Positions 23,738 to 37,200 of a stretch of 64,000 nt of DNA are shown one piece after another. The notes below the pieces were generated by a model. The model had not been told where the DNA came from and searched no databases. It saw nothing but the letters and a program-made list of their open reading frames with translations. The DNA lies in NCBI RefSeq assembly GCF_004324835.1, contig NW_021163066.1, positions 434,001 through 498,000 on the forward strand. The letters are read 5' to 3'. A program made the position numbers and the translations under genes. Positions within the stretch are counted from its first letter, which is position 1, and the number at the start of each line of letters is the position of its first letter. Origin of the DNA: Dendronephthya gigantea (taxonomy: Eukaryota; Cnidaria; Anthozoa; Malacalcyonacea; Nephtheidae).

Positions 23738-26181
23738 ATATTATTCACACGACTGAAAGTGCAAATCTCTCGGTCGCCACAGGATGGTTGATTCTGTCCA
23801 TTGCTCTCGGCTCAATCCTGACCTTCACGTTTTTTGCTGCGATATCAACATCATTTTACTGCTGTCAAAAACCCAGCAAGAATGATGACAAAGAAACGAA
23901 GAACCTTATTAATCAAGGTACAGGAGACTTTGATTCAATTGTATTTCATACACCAAATATCTACTGCATGTAGAAGAGAAGGTGCTTGTAATCTTCACGA
24001 GCAGTTGACAGCTGAAAGCACGCTGTTCCAATAATGTGGGTTTCACTATGATTCATGTTTCTCCCTTGATTCATGTTTCTACCATCGCTGATCACAAAAC
24101 ATGGCTAAGGTTTACAGGTTAGTTTTAATAAGGTAGGGAGCAGAAATATCCAGCCTAACCTCTTCACGATTATCCAAAGCTCACTCATTCTAAAAGCAAT
24201 GCGTGGGTGGGATGGAACTATAATCCGGACCCTCTTACCATCCACTCTCCTATTTCATGCATATTCTTCATTCTCAGGTAATCCTGCTCAAAAGCTCTTC
24301 TTCCCAAATGTACCTACAAGCGTCTATCCGACCACACAGTCCATTTTACAACAAGAAGAGAATGAAGTCATCGACTCACTAACCCCAGCATATCGAGAAT
24401 TACCGAGCACCCATTTTACTTACATAAGTAGTTTTAACGGGAGCATAACCACTGATCAAACCAGCTCATTTGGAAACCAACAAACCACGGTATATCCAAA
24501 TAGCACTCAAAATTCAATCCTTCCTCACACTTCATCAGATCAACTAAGTGCACACTCTGCTGAATCTTCAGAGCAACTCCAAAGAAAGCACAGACAAAAA
24601 AATGGATTTTCAAGCAAAATTAACCATATCGATGATAGCAGTCTATTTATCCATACGACTAGTTCACCTGATGACCCTACAACGCTGCAGGTTCCCTCAC
24701 CATCCCAACATCACACTACCAACGACAGTAGCCTATCCATACATATCACCAATGCATCTGTAGATCCCCAAATGTGCATCACGTCAGCAACAAGCGGGAT
24801 AATTACTGAGGAAGATCTAGGAGTAGAAGCCGCAAATGAAAACCCAGGACATATTCTTGAGCCTGCCATGAACAGGCCGGCAAGTAATGACCAGCAGTTA
24901 AGTGAATCTGCGATGAACGATGTTCAGTTGAATAAGCCTGCAACAAATGATCAGCGGTTATGTGCAGACGTTATCGAGAATACTCCATGTAATATTTCAT
25001 GTGATCAAGTAACCAGCCATACTGAATGTATTGCTAATGATAGTCATCGAGGTGCGAGTAGTTTTGGAGGGCTCGAGTTAAGTCCAAAAACAAGGGCATT
25101 TTCACCCGATTATTACGCATTGACGTTCAGAAGAGAAGGATCAGGGCTCTCGGACATCAGTTGTAGTTCTGGACGAGGTGCCAGCGCATTTGCAAACAAT
25201 GGTAAGCGACGAAAACCAATAATTGTGAGCCCAGATTGTGTGACTGAGGTGAGAGGGGCAAGTGCGTTTGAAAAAACCTCGGAGATTCAAGCATCTCAAC
25301 CGGAAACTTCTCATCCCACGGACGAAACAAATACTCCTTCAGACATAAATTCTACCAAGGAGTTTATATTAACATCATATAATGCAGCAAAATCTGAGGA
25401 TATATCTAAACACAGTTCTAGTGTTAGTACACTGATCGCAAACTCTGCTCATTCTGAAGTTAGACATTCAAGCTCTCCAAAACAGGAACCTGAGAGAAAG
25501 TCTGTTTATGAAAACATCCTCTTCGAACAAGAGACACGAAGAAACTCTCAAACATCAAGATCAGTTAACAACAAGGAAAACGAAAGAAATTCCTCAATAT
25601 TGATCCTCAGAAATGTCGAAAGTGCAAGTGGGGAAAAAGGTATTCCTGAAGAACAAAATAAACAATGTAATATAACATCCTCTTCCGGGACCACCATAGC
25701 TAAGGACAAAGAGCCAAGTTCTCGTTTTACTCAGACTCCCTCTAAAGCCAGAATTGATACAAACAGATACAAACCAAACGAGTTCAATTCAGAGCTAAAC
25801 AGTTGTGAAAGAATGCAACACAGAAGATCTATTACTCTGACTAACAACCACCAAAGTATAACATCAAATTTCTACCGACCGAGAACTTATGAAAGATCAA
25901 AAACACAGCAAAAAAGTTCAAGTGATTATTCTGCACCAATCAAAATACCTCAAAATGTATCAGCTCATACCAGTGATCCAATAAAAGGGGGAAAACGCGG
26001 TTTACTCAATTTAAATGGTAGTCACCAGTCCTTGCGCGGAGCAAGCCAGCTCGGTTGTTATGGAGACGAGGTTGATGGCGTTTGCTCTGACAGCGATGCA
26101 TGTTGGGACAGTGTTAGTTTGAGTTTTGCTTATGAATCGGCAAGTGACGAGGATGTCGCTTCTCATTGTGCATTTAAATAA
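23738..26181 (+). CDS. synaptotagmin-array member SytB: anchor plus long Ser/Thr-rich tail, no C2 domain
   Basis: Two exons (23738-23917 and 24278-26181) join in phase 1 and give 693 residues. The first has a hydrophobic anchor (WLILSIALGSILTFTFFAAI) followed by CCQKPSK and a polar stretch, placed and phased like the anchor exons of its neighbours. The second encodes a long, low-complexity, Ser/Thr/Asn-rich tail. It contains the repeated tag RGAS(S/A)F three times and a short duplicated block (AMNRPASNDQQL / AMNDVQLNKPATNDQRL). No C2 domain follows; the last 20 residues (SVSLSFAYESASDE...) faintly resemble the first C2A strands of neighbours. The stop codon overlaps AATAAA (26177-26182). Function is unknown; it is an array member by position, exon phase and anchor. 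Confidence 0.7.
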
Positions 26182-29009
26182 AACTAAACAATTATTGGCA
26201 CGATTGACTTTTCAGAGCTAAACTTATTCTTATACCGCCCGTAATTCAATGTCAAAACTCACATCCAAAAGATGAAATACATTTTTTATCACAAAGATAA
26301 ATATTGGTTGACAAACTATGAATTTACAGTTATTGCTTTCCGCCTAAATGTCATAAGAAAGCTAGCCTGCGGTGCAGACGTTTCTTTGCTGCAAGCGTTT
26401 TGTGAAAGGTTCTCACATACGGTACTCGAATTGCAACGCCACGCTAATTTTCCATTACGTTTTTAAAAACCTGATTGATTGAAAGTAAACTATCTTGTTG
26501 TAAATTAAAAAATAGATAAGATTAATATTTAAAAGATAGCCACACTACGCTATCCTTTACCCAAAAATTGCGAGAGTTTTATTGACATAAAAACGCCGCA
26601 TGCCTGAAACTTGATCATGTTTCGGCAGTTTGATGAAAACCAGAGCGAAGTGTTTTTAATACGAGTGCAAACAAGGATCAAAAGCATTGACATGAGCAAA
26701 AAGGATCCAGCCTAGTGTTTATCTTGGAACAATAAGATCACTTTAAATCATTCTCCAGTAATAATATTTGGCCACGATCTGTGTCTAATTTGCGGGTACT
26801 ATTGAAGACTTGTTCATGCATGTTACAACTCCAGGGACTTCTTAAAATCTTAAAATTAAACTCAGCGAAGCTAAGTGATTGTTATAAGTTTCATTTAGAT
26901 GACAATCTGTGTTTTTTTTCTACGCTAATCCATTAAACTATAAGGCTACTTTTTTCTTAAAGCGAAATAAATTAATTAAGCAGTAATTAAACTTGTTACG
27001 AGCATTAATTACCCCACTTAGGTAGTTTTCTGTGTTTCTTTGGCAACAACCTCAGTTTAGGGGTAATGCATTTTTAAGCATCTTCTCCACAGCATACATA
27101 CTCAAACAAGGGTATAGCTTTGTTTTTAGATTTTCTCTGTAGGAACATTGGGATCTAAAGGAAGTTTAGAACTGGTGGAGTTGCAAAAAATATCTGTCAG
27201 TTTTCGCAACTAGTAACGGTGGATAAATAAGAAACGATCTTTACTTCATCTTGAAACTGAAGTCTGTCATAAATTTTATGATAATTTTTGTTAAACATGG
27301 ATATTATACCACCTCTGCAACGCACACAGTACATCTGTTTCGAATATCACTTTTTCTAACATTGTCCTTATGCGAACACTTCAAACCTAGACTTTTAAGC
27401 TTGCAAATTACATTTATATTGGCAAGAAATTATTATGGTAATTACCCAGCCATAAATATGCTAAAATCTTAAAAAACCACAAAGCCGTATTTACTTAGTG
27501 CAGTTTTATTGAAAAAAGATTTTAATAAAGAATGAATCATGACACATACGAAGTAAAACGTTTGTTGACGAATTTGGTTTAAAATGCAATAGGGATGATT
27601 CCTCTGGGATTTAAGATATTGGAATTGCGTGGAAATTGTATTTTCAAGACGGAATCCCAGTTACAACAAACGAAAACATCAAATATCTTGCATAGCTAGG
27701 GAGGGAGGCAAGGTGAGGAGAATATTTAATGAGATCTTATATAGTTTTAAACGAAGAAACATAGACAACTGCTAGCGGCTATTCGAAACAATCTTTCTTT
27801 GATGTTATGTAAAAATTATAAAGGATAATTATGTGTATGTTTTTAAAGCTTCGTGAGACACTTGATTTTTATAACACGCAGCCATCATTCAGGATATTAG
27901 GAATAATTGATGTCGTAAAAAACTGCGTGTCTATTTTAAACAGGCCCGGACAAATTCATGATCATAGAAAGATTTGCAGAATTCCTGTTTTTGAGCACAG
28001 TTCAGTCGAAATCCATACTGAACTGTTTAGAACTGTGCAGTGAAAGTGTGTTGATATATTGTACTAGAATTATCCACAATATTTAACTGCGTAGTTTGTA
28101 GCATATATATGAGCTGCTGCATGTGGCTTTTGTCTGGACTAAATTTTGTAGGTTGTCAAGTAAACTGTCGTGATTTGTGTCTGAACAGACTGAACTATCT
28201 GAGAAAGATATCTCAAACGTAGTGGTCCAGTGTAGGTAGTACATATTCTACAATACGCTGTCGTGGTTTGTGTCTGAACTAGCTGAGAAAGATATCTCAA
28301 ACGTGATGGTCCAGTGTAGGTAGTATTCTACAATAAACTGTCATGGTTTGTGTCTGAGCTACCTGAGAAAGATATCAGTCAAACGTGGTCGTCCAGTGTA
28401 GGTAGTATTCTACAATAAACTGTCACTGATGGTTTGTGTCTGAACTACCTGAGAAAGATATCTCAAATGTGACAGCCTAGTGTAGGTAGTATTCTACAAT
28501 AACCTGTCGTGGTTTGTGTCTGAACTAGGTATTAAACTGACATATGTTAAACGGTTTGTATTTCTCCACCTACAGCTGGTCAGTTAACATTTGACACAAT
28601 TTTAAGTAATACAAGTATTAGAGTACACGCAGAAATTACCATTTAAAGTGGCTGAATTAGAATGATATCAGATTTTGTGAATTTTTTCCCGCGCTGTTAG
28701 TATATAGCGTCTAAGAGTATCGAATACCTCATGTATTCACTGGCTACTTACAGCCATGGCCGGAATGATCTAGTTCATCGAATGAATTTGAGGAGAAGAT
28801 TTGATATTAAATGTTCTCTGGACCAATCCAAACATAAACACTGAATGATTTGCAAATTATATTACGCTCAAATTTGCATGTTCTCAGCTGGGTGCTGAGA
28901 CCGGTAGTTGCTATAGTTATTCAACTTCCTTCGAATCCGAGTAGAACAAGAAGCATGTTCAAAAACATGTGTAAAATAATAAAGTTATTTCTCTAAATGT
29001 TTGTCCTAG
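26182..29009. other. gap between SytB and SytC
   Basis: I searched for missing C2 exons of SytB and found none: no FNETF-like block and no WHxL motif with a good acceptor. The family C tandem array is at 28150-28540. The remainder is AT-rich and featureless. Confidence 0.5.
28150..28540 (+). repeat. family C tandem array, about five units of 80-90 bp
   Basis: Units share TGGTTTGTGTCTGAACTA, GAGAAAGATATCTCAAACGT and GGTCCAGTGTAGGTAGTATT. A diverged single unit lies at 58430-58500 in a SytG intron. GGTCCAGT also occurs in family B units, which may indicate a distant relationship or shared target preference. Confidence 0.85.
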
Positions 29010-29922
29010 ATGTGGTGGATCGCAATTGGAGTAATCGTCTTTTCGCTACTTGTTGTCAGTCTTATGATTGCTTACACAGTGCTCTATTGGAGACGACGTA
29101 AGGCGGCGTTTGTTCTTTCCCAGAATATGAAACACGACCAGAAATATATTCTAACGCCATCACGTCGTGTCAAACAAGATCCCAGCGATGGTATTCCGTA
29201 CACCTCAAACGAACCTGTGAATATACAACCTCATTCGAAAATACTGCAGTCTATGGACGTTTCGATGCTCACAGATGAAAATCTCAATAACAACTCTGGT
29301 CGTCAAGCATATCCTGACTATCAAATCCCGTTGATCAGCCACTACGAAGCCAACAGCAAAAATCAAACGAGAAAAAAATCGGGCAAGCGGAAGAAACGGA
29401 AGAGCATTAAAAAATCCTATGGACCAAACGGCAGTAAAGTTGTTGAAACGCCGACGATTGTCATATCACAAGTTCCTGACGACAACGCAAACTTTGCGGA
29501 AATCGAGTCGAATTCGAAATTATTTAAAACCTGAATTAACTTTCTCCATATTTTATGATTCTCCTTCAAAAGAATTACACATTACTGTGATCAGTGCGTC
29601 GAATATGCCCAAATTGAAGCGGTTTGGCAGCGAAACGTGCACCACGCAGTATTTTCGCGTGCGTATTCGGGTTGGAACGTGCAGCACGCAATCGCACGAA
29701 ACGCGTTACGTTTGCGGGACACGCGAGCCAGTGTTTAATGAAACGTTTATAGTGTCGGGTTTAGTACATCATAAGTTAAGGGAGTGCACAGTGCGTTTTG
29801 AAGTCGTTGAGTTCGAGGAGTTTCACCATTGTTGGACTGTGCTGGGTGAAGTCAATCAACCTTTGATTGATTTAAGAGCAAATGCTCTTTTAAAAGTGAC
29901 AAAAACATTGCGTACAACATAA
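29010..29922 (+). CDS. SytC: anchor and C2A, frame-broken, no C2B
   Basis: The exon begins at TTTGTCCTAG|ATG. The first frame (to 29534) gives an anchor (WWIAIGVIVFSLLVVSLMIA), a basic YWRRRK stop-transfer and a polar linker. C2A follows in the next frame (to 29922): LTFSIFYD, ELHITVISASNMPKL, EPVFNETFIVSGL, and LGEVNQPLIDL at its end. The switch falls at TTTAAAACC (29523-29531): one A fewer would fuse the frames as KLFKPELTFS. This may be a true lesion or a homopolymer error. No C2B exon or WHxL motif was found before SytD, and AATAAA follows at about 29972, so the gene appears to end after C2A. Probably an eroding copy. Confidence 0.65.
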
Positions 29923-32900
29923 TATATTGATAAGTATATGTTGTATTATGGGGAAAGTCTAAACGTTGTTTAATAAATATAATATATCTATCATTTGGCT
30001 TAAAATTATATTATTCAAGAGTGCTAAAAAAGTCTAAGCCTTATAATTGCATATGACTTGGACATTTAAATGACAACTAGCTCAAATAAGTTGTCAGCGA
30101 ATTATGTGAGTAATACTCTGGTTACCAGGCTATCACTGGTAGAGACGACCAAGGATTGATGGCGCATGACAAAATTAGGGCGATATAGTGGTAGGTGAAT
30201 CATTTGAAAAGCATTTAAAACATTTCATTCAGTTGGAGAAAGATTATTAAAGCACGGGTAAGATCAGTCACTCATGCGGAAGAGGAAATAACAAACAAAT
30301 GAAGTATAATTTGAGGCACTTCAAAACCACAATTAACGGTAGCCACAGAGCTCATGCAATTGTTGTAAATTATAAAAGGTATTTCGCGTGTATATATGAA
30401 AAAAAACTCGGTAAAACGTTTTTTAAACATTTACCGTTTCAGTCTCTACCAGAATGAATAATTAAGATTTAAAAACTTAACGAAAAGAAAAGATTGAATG
30501 AGTATATACTGCTCACCGGAATAAACAATCAACCGTTTTTTAACGATTTTAAACTAAGATTTCTTTGACTATATAAAATACATAATATATTCTCAGCCAC
30601 GTACATAGGCATGGTGGAATTTCATATAGCCTATTATATGAACAGGTGTTTAGTTTGTTTTATTAATTTCCATCTTTAACAGTTGGATAACGATTGCTAA
30701 ACCATTAAGCAAACTGAATCTAGAATCCCTGCCGCTTAAACAAACGTTTCATTCAAACTGGCTGTTTGAAAAACAACGGTTTTGTGAACACCCAACCGCT
30801 CGGCTCAAGTGCATTCTTTAACCCAGGAACAATCCTTTACCGCCAGTTGATTGTTTTGGCAAATACGTTGATCTGAATAATCTGCAAGACATCGCTTAGG
30901 TTCTACAACACTATTTCGAAACTGATTACAGGAGCTACATCAGTTGAATCGAAGTTAACCCCAAATAGAAGCACTATTCTCATTGTCCAATTCTGCACGA
31001 CACTCTATCTGACTATCGGCAACGGTTTACGACTTATTTATATCTGACTGGCCCAGGTTCCACTTCAGTTCATTTGACTTTCCTCGAAATAACCCCAGTT
31101 TTTTCTCAACTGCATGTCATAACAAGAAACGACGACCAACAGTTTCGACAAAAAGTATTTGAAATTTGAAAGGACTCATGGTTTTTACAACCAACACAAC
31201 CCCTACGCAAAGCGTGGTAAAGTTCACGAGAACAGGTGCAAATGTTGTCTTGACATCGAGTTTATCGCCGCATGGTTTGAAATGAGCATTAATTGAGAGG
31301 GCAGTTAGACGGGGATAAGCATCACTTGTCAGAATGAAACCAAAATACTGTCGTCCCATGCTGTTTCACGCTGCAGCTTTACCCACGCATTTCAACACGG
31401 CAAGCCTGTGATAAATTATAGCTTTTCATGTTTGAGAAAATGCTTTAATTCTAGATTGGTAGAAAGTGATCAGATGTTGTACAGAACTCATATGAGTAGA
31501 GTTAAGTCTCTCAGTTGACTGAGTTAAGCATGGTTAGATCATGCAGAGGTAGTACATGTTCTTGAATGAGAGCTACCTTAAAGTGATTTGATGTTGTAGA
31601 GAACTCATGTGAGAGAAGACTACGTCTCTCTAGCGAGCTTACTCGATTGACCAGAGGAGTATTGAATATTTTTGGCAAGTTATAGCTGTTAGTCAAACAC
31701 TAGCTCAGTCTTCTTTTACGAACGAACTACATAAATTCTCCTGACCTACGAAAATAAAAATCACTAGCTTAAAATTTTTTGACGTTATATTGACGTATTG
31801 AATTCAAATTTGGAAAACAAAAGGAATAGAAAAACGTGTTGAGACGAACGGCTATTGATTCGTTTGGAGTAAAGAAGGTGCTGGTACCAATAGTGACGTT
31901 ATGACGCAGCCCACAATATTAATCAGCTCCCCACCGTGGCTGCCAAATGCTGCGAGTTTTAAGTGCAATGTCAGAACTTTGTATTGGCAATGTTTGCTGA
32001 AACAAATAAGTCTCTGGTCGGTTCATTCTTGCCTCATTCCTCCAGAGCGCAGTAAAGTTCTTGCTGTCGTGAGAGGCTGCTCATATTAAACTAATGACTT
32101 TAGTAAATCGCGTAAGAAATGTTTTCAAATATCTTAATTCAAATTTGCATAATGTCCAGTGTCTATGACATATACTATAACTGAACTGGAATTTAGCCAG
32201 ACACAATGCGTCAGTTAGTTGGATGTAAAACCATGCAGCTACTTCATCGTTCGTTATCGATTGAAAACTATCAAAATACTGTAACTGTACGAACGTGTTC
32301 ACAGATAACAATCACTAATCGATTATTAACGTCCGTTTGATCACTTCCCCAAGGCAGAGGAATCTCGTGCTATTGATGATTATTTTTTACCGTTTCATTT
32401 CCAACCTGCCGATGGTATTGGTCGATAATCTCAAGTTTCTTGCCAGAGCTTTGGCGTTACGAGCTTCACAACAGGAATTATCATATGGGCACTCAGTTTG
32501 GAGAGCCAACAGATATCAGCTGAATTCATGTTAGGAGCGGGAATCTCATCTTAGACTCATCTTCCGTACTTGACCGTGTTGATATTTCAGAAATTCAAGG
32601 TTCCCGTCTTCAATGAGTTTCCCGTCTAAATTTCCCGTTAGACGGGAAAGACGTCTCTAATATGAATTCGGCTAATAGAGCAGATATTATCTCTCTATAT
32701 GCCGGTGGTTGGTGTAAGATATTATCTCTATATATGCCGGTTTGTTTCTGCATGGAGAACGGTCCTTAATCTTAATCTGATAGGTTAATCCGAAGAATGA
32801 GTGCTTAATAGATCATTTCTATCAATGCCTTGAACATCATTCTAATCTGATTCAATTTTCACCAAACATGTTTGCGCTACCCGTTTTTTGCTTTTTCTGA

Positions 32901-34280
32901 ATTGCGCGTGGGTTTCGACAGATATTCGCCTCTGTAAAGTTACTGTAGCAAAACCATCCCGTTGTTATTGGGCGTAAAGCGTCGAACAAAAAAAAATTTC
33001 ACTTTATTCCATTCCAATGCCATGTTGACAATACCTCTGCTATCTGAAGCGTTTAATGACTTACTAATCGAGCACTTACTATGCAACGGTTACAAGCGTT
33101 GGCGTCATCAACCTCCATTCAAATTTCGCTCTACTGCGTTGTGATTGGCTAACGTGGGACGCAAATAAACGGCAAGACCAGCCGTGCGTGCGAGATCATT
33201 TAAAATGTCAAATCATATATTTGATGGAGTGTAGTGGGGCGAAACATCCAACGGCACAGCACAGAAACCATTATTCATGTCATAAATGGATATGCGAACC
33301 TTACAATGATATAGGATTACTATAGAAGTTTTGGAGTTGAAATATTTTAAATTTGTTTGTGTTGTACGCTGGTGAAGGCGATGGAGTTGGGTTGATACTC
33401 CATCATAACACAAAAGCTATAAAGTTGGCTGCATTGCTGCAAAATGACAGACAAATATTCTAAATCATGAGTTCGACAGGTCAGTGCGATAGCTTCCTTT
33501 TAATATTAATCATTCATTGAAATTTAAAGAATAATTTTACTATTTTAGAATATATATTTATAATATTCATGTGGATATCTAAGAGTTCACTGCTTATCGA
33601 AATAAGTTCATCGTTCTTTGAAATATAAAACTCGTAGAATCCGCCAATAACAGTGATCTCGTGTTACCTCCAAAGGATTACCCTGTAAACTCAGATAATG
33701 AGAGACACGAGGATACTTGCTTTCCTGACGATGCTCAAAATTGCAGATTTATCTTTTTTTAATAATTATGAGCGCTATTGAGGGGAAACGTTTAAGTGAA
33801 AGAATACGAGTTGCGATGAGACGAAGGGGGTTTATTATTATTACGAGAAGGATTATTATTATTACAGAATTTCAATAGAGTCAACACGGATATTCATAAA
33901 TAACGTGAAATTCTTTAGCGATATTGAGAGAAGATATAAAGGAGATAGGTGTTCACAATAAATTCAGCACACAGAATTTTTATTGCTTTTGATCACAAGA
34001 AGCAGGTGAAAATACGAATTGCTTGGCTATTAAATACAGCATATAGTTGAACATTTCCTCTCTTATGCATGAATGGAAATTTAAATACCTAATGAATGCG
34101 ACGCAGACTTTCATAGAATATTTAATTAATTACTTTCAGTAGCAACTGATCGAACACCTTAACTGGATAACAGTATTACGATTTTGTTGAAAATTAGTGA
34201 TAAACGAAGCTCTTTTCCAATCTCCCTGAGATTCTGCAAGTTTACTGAAGTGAAACAGTGATTTTTGTTGCTGTATTTAG
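29923..34280. other. gap between SytC and SytD
   Basis: Holds a reversed family A array (31469-31640) and otherwise AT-rich sequence. Small hydrophobic frames on the minus strand (31117-31359) have no splice support. The candidate first exon of SytD was not identified here. Confidence 0.5.
31469..31640 (-). repeat. family A repeat, reversed, about 1.3 units
   Basis: Reads TCTCAGTTGACTGAGTTAAG, CATGGTTAGATCATGCAGAG and TGAGAGCTACCTTAAAGTGA, the reverse complement of the family A unit at 6.6 kb. It sits in the gap between SytC and SytD. Confidence 0.85.
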
Positions 34281-37200
34281 CGTTGGTGACAGCTTTGCTT
34301 GGTGTAGCCTTCTGCATAATCATCATAGTCGTATCATTAGTAGCACGCAGAGCATGGAAGCGGAGAAAGGTTCCTTCGGAATATCCGTTGAGGAAACATT
34401 CCACTCCAACTCCGACAACACAACGAAAATCAAGCAAGATTTTTCGAAGTAAATCCTTGGTGCGAAATGAAATCCCGGAGTTTGTGATCCCAGGTAAGAT
34501 GGGATTAAAGAAAATCATCGCGCTTCATGATTACCATTATCTTCACCATCAATATCATAATCATCACTATATTATCATAATCATCATCATTATCAGCACC
34601 ATAATGATAATGATCATCGTTATCACGATCATTACCGTTATCATCATAATCCTTATCGTCACAATCACTCTCCGATCAGCATCGTATTCGCTCTTAAAAA
34701 CTTGAGCGCGAGTATTCGCGTGATCTGACAATACAAAACAATTTAAATCATCCTAATTATGATCACGATATATCCGTTCAGGGACACAACTTCGGTTGGT
34801 ACAACCCATAATAACCCCCCCGACACCGACAGTGAGATCAACTTCCCCCCGCGCTACGAGTCCGACGGAGTTCACACAGAGCTGGAAACACGACGATGAA
34901 GAAGCGTCGAGCATCCAACCAAGAGGATATACAGTGTCATTGCCCATTCATCGAAAAATATCGTTACAACCGTTAGTAGGTAGGTCGATGTCTGTATTAG
35001 AGAGAGGTAGTTGCATTAGAGAGAGATATCTGTATTAGAGAGATATGTTTTTAGAGAGAGAGGGGGGTGCAAGTGTTAGAGAGAGACGTCTGTATTAGAG
35101 AGAATGGCTGTGGTAGAAGGAGATGCCTGTAATAGACTGAAAATTACTTGATTTCTTTCCAGAACGTGATACGAGAGATGGATCCGAGCTGAAGCGTAGA
35201 GCATCAAGTATCGTCACACCAAGGACAAGCCCACCCCAAGCCCCCACATCACCGAAGAAGCCATTATCCCGTAACCCAAGCTCAAGCTCGATCGACCTTC
35301 TCGCGATAAATGTACCGCCCTCCACCCGCAGCGCAGGCTCAAGCCTGGAAGGCTCTGGCAACTCTAGTCGCCAGTCCCCTGATGAAAGCCCACGACTTCT
35401 GAGACTTTTCCGTCAATCAAAGCATCAGATCAAACTCACTGGAGCAACTTTGGAATTCTCACTCCAGTAACAAATTAGCCAGCGTTCGTTGATCCTGAAC
35501 ATAATGCGCATTCGTAATGTTATGATTCCGGTGGAACGCAAACAGGACGGGAAGTTATGCCTCAGCATTCAACTCAAGCCAGACAAGTTTATCTGGGAGG
35601 CGCAAACCAAAATAGTTCAGGGAACAGAGAATCCAATTTTTGGGGAGATGTTCACAATAAGCGGTTTCTCTTTATCAAAGTTGCACGACTGCGCCTTGCT
35701 TTTCAGACTGAATGATTTTAATGTTGATCAGACTATTGGCGAGGTGACCTATTCACTGAGAGACCTACAGCCTGATGTCTTCACAAGTCGGACAAGTCAA
35801 CTACAGCAACCTCTTGGCGTTCCTAAGGTAAGATTTATACTTTCCAAGCTCCGTATCGTAAAAATCCATTCATTGAATGCTTTTACAACCGAGTGAGGTC
35901 GTTGCATATGCGAAATTTAAAAAGTGACTGAAGGCCGTTTTTGGAAGTGAATGGGAAAGTTTTTGGAAGTGAAAGGAAGAAAATGAACGGAACTTCACTT
36001 AAGAACAAGATTGATCACAACACCCAACCAATGCTCTATCTAGTGATGACATAGGATTTGCATCATTGCAGCATCACGTTCGATTTCGCACTTAAAGTTA
36101 TGACAATCAAAATAGAATTAGACAAAATCGGTTCTCGTTAGAAAAGTTGTAAAAGGCGACATGATCGGAAGGAGTCAGGAATATTTCTTAAAACAACCCT
36201 TTCAGGTGACACAAGTGGGCAGCAATCAACAGAATGCAAATCAACCTTTGATACGATCTTGAAACGATGCCCAAATTATACCTTACAAGTGACTTTTTGA
36301 GCAAACAAATTCGTTATGTTATTTAACGGTCTTGCGCGGGTGTGATTGAATTAGCCATAAATCATGTTGTCATGTTTGACAATCGCGATGTCTCGCCCCC
36401 GTGTTTACAACTTAAGGAAGTCCAACAGCATTTGTTCCATTGCATTCATTTGTGCTGGATATATAACGCGTGTTTTAACTCAGCATGTGTGGCGTGGTGA
36501 CTCAGCTGGGTGTCTGCTATTTGTGTCGTGCAACGACCCTGTCGCGGTTGGGAATTTAATTTATTTTAAATACGATGGAACTTGGATTTACATGTAGAAC
36601 CACTCAAATAAGTGTATAGGAGATGATGCAACCAGATCAATAGATCATATATCAAAAATGATAGATTAGTTCAGATGTTATATAAAACAGACTTTCGGAC
36701 GAAGCCATTCAAAGCTTTGATTTAACAGCTAAAACTAAAAGTTTTATACTTCGAGATTCATCATTTGAGAATGTTTGTGTACAGTATACATTTTACACAT
36801 ATTGTTCCTAATCTGATTTTTAAACTCTTTCGAGGCACGCGTTTGTAAGGAAAATTTCTATCCCTAGTAAACCTTCACGATTTTACCAAGTTACATTATC
36901 TAACATAAATTTTCTGGCATCAATTTATTATGAAACTAATGCCGGACAGAGTGAAAGTCCCGTTATAACGATAGTCTATGAGGCAAGGCAAGCGTTTGGT
37001 TAAAAATACTGGTTTAAAACACTACAGTGCAGACTGCGGCGATCAGCTGGAGAAGTGGAGGATACGATATATTGAGCAAATCACTTTAAGTTTTAATCGA
37101 GCTATTATTCTTAGTTTTTTTGAAAACGTGAGAAATGCAAGTAGGTGTGTGTGTATGTGTGGGTTTGGAATGACCGAGACGTCAAAAAGAAATCGTTGCG

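Noticed and set aside
31117-31359. Hydrophobic minus-strand frame, with a similar one at 41435-41665, in gaps between array genes
   Set aside because: The similarity is limited to a short hydrophobic stretch, with no splice support or surrounding exons; AT-rich DNA yields such frames readily.
32950-32985. TTATTGGGCGTAAAGCG, identical to a universal bacterial 16S rRNA block
   Set aside because: Only about 17 bases match and neither flank resembles rRNA; treated as coincidence rather than an inserted organelle or bacterial fragment.
34265-34705. 146-codon frame with a long isoleucine-rich end
   Set aside because: Only the part up to the GTAAGA donor at 34494 is a real exon; the rest is microsatellite intron read through.
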